Shown piece after piece: positions 22,071 through 34,000 of a DNA stretch of 64,000 nucleotides. The first letter of the stretch is position 1, and each line of letters begins with the position of its first letter. The stretch is from Mugil cephalus. Taxonomy: Eukaryota; Chordata; Actinopteri; Mugiliformes; Mugilidae. Position numbers and translations under genes: made by a program. Location of the stretch: assembly GCF_022458985.1 (NCBI RefSeq), contig NC_061777.1:20735668-20799667 (forward strand), written 5' to 3'. The notes beneath the pieces are model-generated. The model saw only the letters and a list, made by a program, of their open reading frames with translations. It did no database searches and was not told the origin of the DNA.

Positions 22071-25000
22071 ATGGACGATTTAGGTGAGTTTTTCCCCCAA
22101 AAATCCCAGTTTTTTGCCCTCAGTGAAGAGCGGATAAGCAGGGTGGAGGAGTAGTTAACGTTACGACGAGGTTTTACGTTGAAAAGGCTGTTTGTGCTTC
22201 ACTGTAGGTCAGTCGTGTTACTCTGGAAAAAAACAGCTAGTACCTGATAAAAGTCTTATTAATGTTTGACACGTTTCCTTCTTTTTTGTTTTAAATATAC
22301 GTCGGGGAAACTTAGTGGCTGGACACCGTTAGCCTTTACCCCCTTTTAAACTTTCCCTCGCCATGGTAACCGTTAATATCTCTCATTAATAATAATAATG
22401 ATAACAACAACAATAATAGTTATACACCTGTTTAAATCAGGCGCTTTTAATCAGTATGCACTGCCAGGGGGAGGAGATATTTTGCTGACATTTTGACATC
22501 GAGCTTTTAACGTTACCTCCTCAACTCTTTCCCCCGGGGCTATTCATTCCTGCTTTGAAGTGGTGGAGTCAACAGGCCTCCCCATTTAGTCTGCTCGGTG
22601 TACGGCACAATGTGAGCTCAACCCCGGCCTGGATGACTTAAAATGACCCTACAGTGTGATGGAACAGACTTTAATGCTAGTGATATATAATTACTGACCA
22701 CTTTCTTCCCTTTTTTTTTCATGAGGACTGAACGGGAAATTTTAAATATGGGATACAGTAACATTTCAATACAGTTCTATGCAAGTCATACATTTAATTA
22801 AAAAGCTAAAACCACCACCGTAAACAAATCTGGAATCTTCTCTTATTATGTCACAAGTGCTGTCAGCGTGTCCCGCTTTGGTTGTGAATACAATAGGATG
22901 TGGTTTCTGTAGTGCTTGTGCTGTTGATTTCTGAGGTTACACATCAACCAGTCATGACAAGTGAAGTAAGTGAGTAACACTGATTATCTCGCTCCCATGG
23001 CGCCTGGGGATGTATTGGGTAGCAAGTGATTTTGTCCTCAAAAGTTGATGTGTCTGATAGAAGCAGAAAAACATGAACATGGACCAGGGATTTGAGTTAC
23101 TCTGACGAGACTGTAATGGCGTAGACAAGTGGGTCAGAGCGTCAACAAAACTGCAGCTCTTGTCAGGTGTTCTTGGTCTGGAGTGGTCAGGTCAGACTCA
23201 ATACCAGCTAAAAGGTGAACGGTGACAGGGGTAATATGTAGTCAAGATTTAGATCCTACATATGAGCTACTGTAGCTCAAGTAGCCTGAAAGGTTAATCC
23301 TGGTTTTGATAGAAATCTCTCACAACACAGAGTGCATCACTGTGCATTCAAAACCTTCACTCTGCACTAAAGTTGCTTACATTTGTTTATGACTTACTCC
23401 TTGAGGATTTCTGTCAAAACTTGTAGTAACCAGACATGAACTACATTGTCTACCAGCTAAGAAAACCCTCACAATTTACTGACATTTTGAATAAAACATA
23501 CCGTATTTGTTTTTCATGTACCATAACCAGCATGGTAATTTAATCAGACACAGAGTTATGGCCCACACTTTAATTATACGCTCATATATGGTGGTTCTCA
23601 GTATCGAATACCTAAGTTACCTAAGTTACTAGTTGACAGTAATTACAGTCAATTTTAATACAGTCCCTTTATCTGCCGTTTGTTTTCAGCAGCAGCACTG
23701 GTTGAACATATATTGTAGTTACTATGTTCATGCTTCATTATTTTTTTTATGCCCTCCTGATCATTGGCCTTTGATCTTTGACAGTGAATGTCTGAACTTC
23801 TAATTCTGTTGCTGTAGTAATCGACAGCTGGTCAGTCTGCTCTCCTTTTACCTGACTTATTCAGAGTAAATCACTTGCTTCACCTGTCAGGTACTAGGAA
23901 AGGTTCCAGCCTACTGATCTCCCTCTGTAGAATGGCAGTAAAATGGATTTGTTTAAGTGGAGAGATGACGGGCCAGATTTCTCATTCAGCTCTCAGAATA
24001 TCTCCAGGGCACATTAGGTGCCTCTTTCTGCTGTAGGCTACTGAAAGGACCGATTGTTGTTTGAGAGGGAGTCTGCAGTCTTGTTGAAGGAGGGGGCGAG
24101 GCTGCTCAGGAATTTCGAACATCACTCTGTCAGGGTCCAAGGCCAAATACTCTCTGGGTCATGACTTGCCTCCTGCCACTGCTCCTAACTCTTATGTGCT
24201 GCCACCAGAGGGAGGGCCAAACCTGGGTCTCCTGGTAATTGCATGGAAGTTGTTGAGAACTTTGAGATGCCCTACTGCCCTGCAATAACACTTTTTATAC
24301 ACATCATGTGCCCTTGCAAAAATATGTATTCAAGTACAACTCATGTAAAATATTTGTAAATACTTTATTACACTTAACTCCCAGCTAACCAGAGTCCTTG
24401 TACAGCTTACTGACAGGTCCACATGGGGGTGTTTGGAAACCTGCTCAGACTTCTCTTTTGTCTCTCCTCTTATTCTGTTTGTATATTGATCTGCCCAAAG
24501 TTTGAAGAGCTCTGTCAGAGCTCTTCCAGTCCTGTCAGTTTTTTACAGTCAAAACCAGGAGGCGGCCAGGCTACGCCTCAATTTCATTAGTGATGTCACT
24601 GCCAAGGGGACAAGTCCTCATCCAGGTGATGACCTAAAACCACATGTGGCACAGTGTCCCCCTGTCTGACGACCTCTCCTCCTTCTGTGTCTCACCTGTG
24701 TCGAGTGTGCCACCACTGTTACGTTCTCTGTGAATTCCTCAGGATTGTGTAAAATTCAGGCAGACTGACCTCGCCGTATTTGCTGTGAATGCCTTGCTTC
24801 CTGTCTGCAGGTTTACAATGAACAAACTGGATCATGGCAGGCATGTATTGCCCTGGACCATCACGAGCAGGGGAACATGCTTTGTCAATCAGTGTCAAGG
24901 ATTACTCATCAGATAAAGTAGGGAGCTGCCCCATTTAGTTCGTATTTGCTACTTAATATGTATTATTTAAACACAATATTAACTGAAATTTCAGCTTCTG

Positions 25001-28000
25001 CATTTCACCCAACCACGGGCCTTTGTCTAAATGGAATTTGGCAGCAGTTTGATCAAATGAAATCTTCAGATCATGAAAGGAAATTTGCATTATACACATG
25101 TTGTCCCGCTCATTTCCTTTGGACTATGTTGTAGCCCAGTCAAACTTGCCAAATAGATCTGTGAAGTGCCTATAAAAAAGTATTCATCACCTTGGATGTT
25201 TTTCCATTTTATTGCTTTTAGAAATTGAATCATGATCACTATAATTTGCAAAAAAAAAAAAAAGAAAAGAAAGAATTAATTTAAAAAAATTAAAAATATT
25301 TAATGTAAAATAAGTGACATCATAAATTCACAGCCTTCATGTCAGTATTACTAGATTCACCTCTTGTGAGTCTGTGTGGACTGGTCTTAGTCAGGATTGA
25401 TCTGGACTCTTTTCAAAACCGCTCATGCTCTATCAAGTTGTACAGTGATCTGGCGTGAACAGCACTTTTCTAGTCCAGCAAGTACATTGTTCATCTGGAA
25501 ATAGAAAATGGAGAGAAGTTTCCTCCCTATTAAGGTTTCATATCCCTATGATCGTCTGACAAGAAATGAGATTAACAGCAGGTGATATTTATTGTTTAAA
25601 AGCACACAGGCGATAAAACTATGGGAGCCCTTCAGCTTTAGTTTCAGGCCCATGTATACTATCTGTGTGATGGCGGCACCTTATAAACAAGCATTTTGTA
25701 AATACACAGCAGGCCTCGAGTATTTACTGTAATTGTATCAGTTGATTACTTTGCAGAGGAATGAATAGGGCTTGGCTGAGATGTAAGCAGCACTGTCCTA
25801 AATGTTTACAGTGTTTGCACAGCATACCAAAAAATCTTAGAAGGTCTTCAGTGGTTTCTGTGTCCCAGTGAGTCGGCAGCACAGAGTTAGTGTTACCAGA
25901 CTAGCTATCAACACCCTGTGAGAGCTGCAGGGTTACTGCATACCACCCCTAACCAGTAGGCTGGCCTGCGAGGCCGGAGTGAGGACTGTAAATCAGTCTT
26001 GTTCCTGAGCTCCACACCCATCCTGTTCTGGGTCTGGGGAAGAGAGAGCTACATGGCTGACCTCATCGCTTAGGCAACAGAGCCTGCCCCACATCCTCAG
26101 GAAACAGTGGAGAAAAACAATGAGCAGAGTCAGTGCTGGAGGCCAGCAAACACTGGTAGAGGGGGCAGTTGTGGGCCTGGTGCTAGAACAGCGTTTCCAC
26201 TATTAATGCTGTTGTACCGCACTGTTGTTCCCCTCGCTGTGCCCTTCAGTGTCTTCCTCTTCCTCTCAGGCTGTTTCCACACCTTCCCTTTCTCCCTGTC
26301 TTGTAACTTGGCTCAGAGAACAGTGCTGATCATTTCCCTTACAGGTCTGTGTAATCTAGTTGGAATCTGGGTCCCGGCTTGATTCTTTCAATATTAGTCA
26401 AGTTCAGGACATCCCAGGACTGTGGAGAAGTGATCTTTGTGTTCACTAAGCAGAACAAGGAATCTCACTTCTGCCTTTTGTGTGTTTAAGTCTTACATTT
26501 TTACTCATCTTAAAGTTTTTTTGGAATGGTTTGAGGAACACAGCACAATGTGTTAAAGGTGTTTACGTGGCCTCCAAATTACCCAGCTCTCAATTCCAAT
26601 CAAGCATCTGTTCGCAGAGGCCTCACCTTGTAGTTTGAAGTGTCTGCTGTTAACATCTTGGTCCCAAATACCACAGCACATCTTCAGGGTCTACTGGAGT
26701 CCATGTATTAACAGGTCAGGGCTGTTTTGGCAGCAAAAAGTGAAGTGTTAATTAAACAAAAGAGGAATTTTTGATTTGATTTCCTGACATTATGTGGATT
26801 ATTTGTTTTATTTTATTGAGGAAAAAGAGGAATACCGAGGAAAGAAAGGAACAATGCATTAAATAATTTTGTTTAAAAAAAAATGCATTATTGATTACAA
26901 GCCAGATTGTGTGTTGTAGCCAGGCATCACTCACTGAATGCATGTGGATATCCGTTAATTGCCTTTTTGTGGAATTGCCATCTGTCTGCTTTCAGTCAGT
27001 GTTTAAGCACAAGAAGGACAAGACAGCCTTTCTTTGACAGCCCTCCTCATCCTACCCAATTACACTCTTAGGGCACAAAAGGCTCCTCACTGACATACTG
27101 TTTTCATACATGGGTGGCTATGAATGTGTCCTCAGTGACTGGGTGTTACATCAGTCTTGAGACTTTCCCTTGTCATCTGATTTACTAGTCTGTGGGGAAG
27201 TACTTTTATTTTGGTCCAGCCTTCTCTCAAGGGGGGTGTCATCTTTCGGATATGGGTTGCTCGGCAGGGTATTTTTAGTTAGTAATCACCCTAAGATGCT
27301 ACTGTCTTTTTGTTTGTGTATTCATTCATCTTTTGTATGGGGTTGTGGGGTCTCAATTATTAATCGTGGCTGTCTTTAAGCTGCAGGGCGTGTCATGTAC
27401 TGCTTTTTTTGGGCCGCCCTTTTTATCTGTTTACGCATTTTCTCACATTTTGTGTTCATCTGGTTTCTACACAGCCCTCCCTGTCTGTCTCACTGGCATC
27501 CCACCCTCCACCCCCTCTCCATGGCCCCTGCCTGTCTTGTTTGATATAAATATCATGATGGGTTGGCCTGATGGGGTAGGGTTTCGTTGTGGGACTGTGG
27601 CCATTTCTGCTCTTTTGCTCCCTGGCTATAAACAGGTGAGCTGTGGACCCTGGTGGCCCATCACTGTTAGCCACGTGTTAATAGAAAAGATTAAACAGTC
27701 CCTATGTCCTCCCTGCCTTCCTGCACTGTACTGGTCCTACATTCTGTGGGAAATGGGCAGTAAAAACACTGACATCTCCCTTATCCTGGAATTCAAAGCA
27801 TGCTGTAGTTAGCGGGAACAACTCCTGTAATTGTCAACACATTATTTTCATTTTCTGGCCTGACAGATGAGGTTTTGTGTTTGAACACATTCTTCATCAG
27901 CTCACTACCTAGACTCCTGCGCTGGAGGAAGAATGTCTGCTTGACTAGATTTTATTACAAAGCATCGCGAATCCAGCTTGGAGTTTAAATGAGGTTTCTC

Positions 28001-31000
28001 TGGATTAGGGCAGTTTTAAATTTTGAATTCTCCTGTTCCCGGGGCACCTTCCCTGTGTCCCCATGTGATTGCTCGCTTTCTGCAAAGTGGACAGAGGAAT
28101 GTGTGGAATTCCCCATGTACCTTCACTCCCATCTGATAAACACTGCAGGGCCATGGCAAGGCCTTGGGTGGGTGGATAGTGGTGCACGGGCAAGACTGTA
28201 CATGCACCCACTGCCACAAGAATGTGTACAGTATCCACATGACCCCACAGTTGTTTGTTGAACATAATTAAAGATGAGAATAGTTGCCACAGTGTCACCG
28301 CAGTTGGATCCATAGACAGAGTTACTGTTGACATAACAGCATATTGTTTGAATGAGGTCCGATGAATTCATCTTGAATTATTAGTTGCTGTCACCTCTTT
28401 TTAGATGACAGCTTTATTCACCCAGTCCTTGTACAATGAGCTATTGAGTCAAGATGCTGTTAGAGCAGAATTGGACTTTGTCCATTGCAGCTCCTACCCC
28501 CTGTCTGGAATGGAAAAGATTAGCCTGTTACTTGGCTTACAGTGCATGTTTGCATTCTTAATGCTTCTAACTCTTTGTCGACCAAACTTGTTTGAGACTG
28601 ACGAAGGCTTGTTGTCTGTACTTATCCCCGGCTCAATGCTGCCCTCCACAGGGGAAGGAGGAAAGCAAAAAACATATCGGTTGCATCTTTGCTCTCTATC
28701 ATTTTATAACCTGCTATGAAAGATGTTTAAGAGAATTAGCAAATTGTGCCTGCGCATAGTGAAGTGCAGACTGAACAGTCACAAAGCACAAAAACATGGA
28801 TTAAGCAAATCCATCCGTCCACATTAATCTTCAAAAGTGACCTTAGCTGAAGAACTGTCTGTTTTCTAATCCCACCATCCCCAGTTTTTCTGGTGTGTCC
28901 TGCACCTTCGGCACTACAGTGACGGCCATTGGTGATTTTAAAACTGATTTTCCAGAGAGGTTACAAAGTTGGAAGCGCAAACTGTTGTTTTCGTTTTACA
29001 TCTTTAACTAATCTGAACATTAAAATACACAAACATTTTGACAACATGATCATCTACAATTAGTGAACTGTGATGATGATTCAGGAGAAGACAGCTTTGT
29101 ATTCTGGTCACCAAATATATCTAAAAACTATAGATTTATATTCTCTCCATCAAAGTAAGAATTGACTGATTGCTCTATCAGTTGAAACCTTGTGTGTCAT
29201 TCAACTCTCAACCCAGATCCATGATATGTTCATAACTACATAGATTCTCAGCGCAACTTATCTTTTTTTTTTTTTACTAACCAAAACTTGTTGGGTTTAA
29301 AACATACCAGAGCTGTTTATTTCCCTTCAAGGAAGGAATAGAGTTGTAATGCGTTAGCTGGCATTCAAACAATTATTCTAACCGCCATGGATATCCCCTG
29401 TGGAGATCTTTTCTGGAGTTCATGGGCCTGTGCCCGACTCACAGATGTGTAGTATCAGCAGGTGGGAAGGAGGAGGAGAAGGAGGAGGAGGAGGAGGAGG
29501 AGGCATAACGAGTGCTGCTGAGACTCTGTTAGAGAAGGAGTGTGAAAAACTTGGCTCCGTCTACAAGTGTTTTGGAAGGCCTCAGGCAGTACGGCTGTCC
29601 TCTCTGTCAAGGCTACTAAAAACTTTCTAGGAATACATTGCCATACTTGGTGAGGCATTTGTTTTTTTAAATTTAAAAGTTGAAATACGAGTCTGCGCCT
29701 TTATCCCGATCACTGCATTTCATATGATCACCTTTGTCACAAAACCTGTTGTGGTATTTTCCCTGGCGCAGGCTTTGTTTTATGAGTGACAAAGTCAACT
29801 TCGGCAAGGCCTTGTTTAGCATGTCGGCACCAGGTGCAGATTATTTTGAGCTTGTCATGATATTTCAGCACATTTGGAGAGACGTGGTCTACTCGCTGAG
29901 CTTACTGCTTTAAATAGGGTTGCGCTCCCTTGTGGTTTATGTCAAACTTCCTGACTTAAACATTTGACTTCTGGTCATGATCCCTCATTAGACTGAAGAC
30001 TATGATGAAGAGTTGACACTGACGATAGAGGTTATATAGGGCATAGTCTCATACTATTTTGCTTGAGTGTCGCATTTTCACTTTAAACATAGAGTACGTC
30101 TGACAAATGTAATGGTACATTCCTGTTGATCATAGTCAGTGTAGCTACAGATTTGATGGTGAGAATGCAGTAAGGAAGTTTGTTGCTGAGAGAAAGGCTC
30201 ACTGAAGGATACTGTCACTCAGTTTTAGACCACTCCCCCAGCAGGCTGGGTGCATGTTATCACTCACTCGTTCCTCACACTATCTTCGTCTACATTGCTG
30301 TCCACCACACACACACATATAATCCTTCCTGGGGAATATTACAGATACAGCAGGTGGAAAGAATGTGAGTACCGATACTAGACTTTCTAAGGATTGAAAG
30401 TTACTTTGTTTGGTTCTCAGATTATGTTGTCTTTGTTGGATAGTTTAGTCTTAACATAGATGAAGGAAACATTCATTAAGGCCTGATATCCCATGTATTC
30501 TTCTTTGTGTGCATGTGTAACACTACAGTTTTATATAAAGGTTTTATGTTGTTGTCGCTTGATATAGAGGTTGAATCGGTGTTTGAAGTAATTAGATGAC
30601 AGAAAAGTTAGTACACTTTTCAAAGCACACTGTTGTTGAAATGACTTCAGTAAGGACAGGAAACAAGTTAAAGTTAAGTCGCTTTGTATTCCACAAAAAG
30701 TTTACCCTTTTTGTCTGATATTTGTAACAATTTTCCAGCTTTTCGGGTGGTCTCATCTTGATTGTTTGAAACGATCTGTATCCAAGCCTCCATGGTGTAA
30801 CAGTATGCACCGGGTGATTGCGGTCTATTCTGGACAGACCGTGGATGGATAGATTGTGTGATGTAAGAGTCTATTTTGTTCCTGCGTTCCACCGAACACT
30901 CGGCAGAGTAACACTGTACCATGTTAATCCTGGACAGAATTCAGAAACACTTTCTGTGTGTCTGCCACTTTGTTTCATCAGTCTGTCTTGTTAAATTCTC

Positions 31001-34000
31001 ACTCATTCTCTTAAAGCAGAGACTAAACATAGACATAACTCTCATTAACTACAGAGTCGTATATTTAGTGTTGACTGCTGGGAAAAGAATGCAGGGGATT
31101 TCAAAGGTGTAATGGGTTTATGTATGAAGTTGGGGCTCAGTGATCTTGCACTTGGATGAGAAAGCTTTTTTTTCTTGTTGACATGCTGGAACGGGAGACT
31201 CGGAGTCGCTGCCATTGTCTGTTTACAGCCTGACGCCACAGTCAATAGTCTCTGCAGAGCAACCATTAAAGTTTTAACTGGTTTCCAGCCCAACCGTGCT
31301 TGTATGCTCAGACCAATCAGGAATTTGGCTGTGATATATTTGTTTAAATTACACTGAGAGAGTATGTTAGCTATGTTGGTGATATGTTTCAGACGCGTTG
31401 CTGGCGGACCTGGAATCTACTACGTCCCACATCTCAAAACGGCCAGTGTTCTTACCTGAGGAGACCCCCTACTCCATTCCTACGGGAGGACACCCCTACC
31501 AAGATGTGTCGGTTCCACCGCCAGTCCCTCCTTCTCCCCCACCTCCAGTCCCTCCTCCTCCCTCAGCCGAAGCTCTGAACGGGTCCCTGACAGATCAACC
31601 AGACTCCCACCACTCCTCTCAGCAAGTAGGTCTCCATGCCGCTGTTCAGACCTCATCTGAAAATATCTCTCCGCATGTGTCTCACAGTTTTGCGATTGGA
31701 TGAGAGCGATAAAGGTTTAGCCTAGATAGCTCAGGTGGTACAGCATCAGACTTTTAATCTGAGGGTCCAGAGTTCATGGCCCTGTTCAGGTACAACAAAT
31801 ATCTGTCTATCTTCCATGTAACAATAAATCTGTCTAGTAAGCTGTGGGGTCTGTGCACACATTAATACAGTATATTCTGCTAGCTATTTACTTTGCTATC
31901 TTAGAGACCAGTGCAGAAATTTATTATTGCAGCAATAAAGTTGCTGGTCATTACTAAGAAAATGTGTAACTTAATTTCACTCTGCTACTTTACATACATA
32001 AATATGACCATGTCACAAATTAGCTACTTGCCAATGATGTTTTTTTTTTTTTTTTTTAAGTATAGAATTACACATAGTCTTCTCAATATTCAATATTTTG
32101 TTTTTGTTGTTTTTTTTTTGTTTTAATATATGGGTGCATAAATGTTATAATTTGTTTGTGATGTGATAAAATTCATCATTGTAAAACTAAAGGAAATTAA
32201 ACTGATGTATGTTGTGCAGTCGTTAGGTTCAGCCCAGAAGAGCTCTTGGTCCAGGGACAGCAGCAGTTCTCCATTGTCTCACATTGAAGAGGACCACGTC
32301 TACAGGTATCCTGCAAACTTTATATGTAGTGCGGGTAAAGCTAATCACATTATCTGTCTTTTTTTTTTTATCTTTAGTGTCTATTAACAGTTGCCTCTGT
32401 GTCTCTTCTCTTCAGTTTTCCAAACAAACAGAAGACGTCAGACTCATCAACAGCCATGTCTTCTGCGCTGGGCAGTAACCTCTCAGAGCTCGACAGACTT
32501 CTGCTGGAACTCAATGCAGTGCAACAGAGCTCACCTTCATTCCCCACTACAGGTGAATAAAAAGCCCTTAGCTTTGTTAATTCTGTTTGTGCTGAGCAGT
32601 TTTAGTAAAGTTATGTGTCCACAGAGGAGGCAGCTCCACCCTTACCATCCAGCAGCATTACTCACTATGAGAACGGCAGCGGCCCTGACATCTTGGTCAG
32701 CCCGCCGCCTCAGGAAAAACCCAAGAAGAATGGGACAAGGTTGGAGGAAGGCCGACCCACTGTGAAGAGTATGTTGGACGAGCTCGAGTGCTCGGTGCCT
32801 TCACCCAGGTAAACAGTTCCTTCACTGTATAGTCAGATCAGTGATGGGATCCATGACTTATAGGTCCTTCTCCAATCAGAGATGTATGTCCATGTGAATG
32901 ATGTAGGTTTTTATTCCTCTCACCTCACTAAAATCTGAGTTTCAAGTATGCGCTAACAAGCAGGACTTGTGACATGACCGCCAGCTTGTTAGCCAGTCCT
33001 TGGCACACTAGCAAGATGAAAAGTTCAGATCAAACCTGTTGTCTCAAGAGCTGTGATGTAGCTGCTGTGGGTGAAGATATTTACGTTACATAATAATATC
33101 AATATACAATACTATAAAAAACAGTAGAAAAACACTAGTGGCAGAAAAACGTTTTGACTTGTTATTAGAAATAGTGTGATAACTTAGAGTACATAACTGG
33201 TAGTTTGACTTTGGTTGTTGGTAAACATTCAGTATTTGCACTTAATTCTAAATCACATCGTAATATGTATTTTCTAGCCCTTCTCTTCAACACGGTGATT
33301 TGGACACATCATCTCAGCAGCAAGCCAGAATTTCAGCTTCCTGTGCCACAAGAGAGCTAGATGAGCTGATGGCCTCTTTGTCTGACTTCAAGGTAAAGAG
33401 AAACATGAGTGAACAATGGAAATACATGTCATCAACACAACATGCACTTCCCCTTTCATGTTCCTGATAATTTCTTTCCTCTTCTTCTTCCTCTGCTTAT
33501 GCTTCTCTTTTCTCTAGCCCAGTTCTTTGGGCTCTCTGCTGGACCCAGCAGGAACATTTTCCAGCTCTCATCATCCTCCAGTCACTTCCTCCGTGCCTTC
33601 TCCTTCTCTTAGTCTGTCCCAGCCGTCTGCCTGTGCCTCTCCTCTTTTCTCTTTACCTGCTGGTTTCGAGCTACACATAGATGAGGATGGAGGAGACGGC
33701 GGCATATTGAGGCCCCATTCAAGCCGTCTGCTTCCTCACAGTCCTACATCCTCACTTTCTGCAGCCAGTGACCTAGACCTAGACTCTGTCATAGATGTCT
33801 CTGCCACCATGCTGTCATCACAGACCAAGAATCTGCTAGTCCTGTCTCAGTCCGCTTCCTCTAACTTCAACCTGATGAGAAATGGCTCAAGTCCTTCAGA
33901 TACCACCTCCCCCTCACTTACTTCTGTTAACACTGTCCTGGACCACAAGTCCTCTAAGTCCCCTAGTCCATCTGTAGACCGGGCCTCACCCTCAGCTACT

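Noticed and set aside
27333-27812. 159-codon frame in pxn intron 1
   Set aside because: No domain, no splice-site logic and a composition of translated intron. It lies in the sense strand of a gene whose exons are accounted for.
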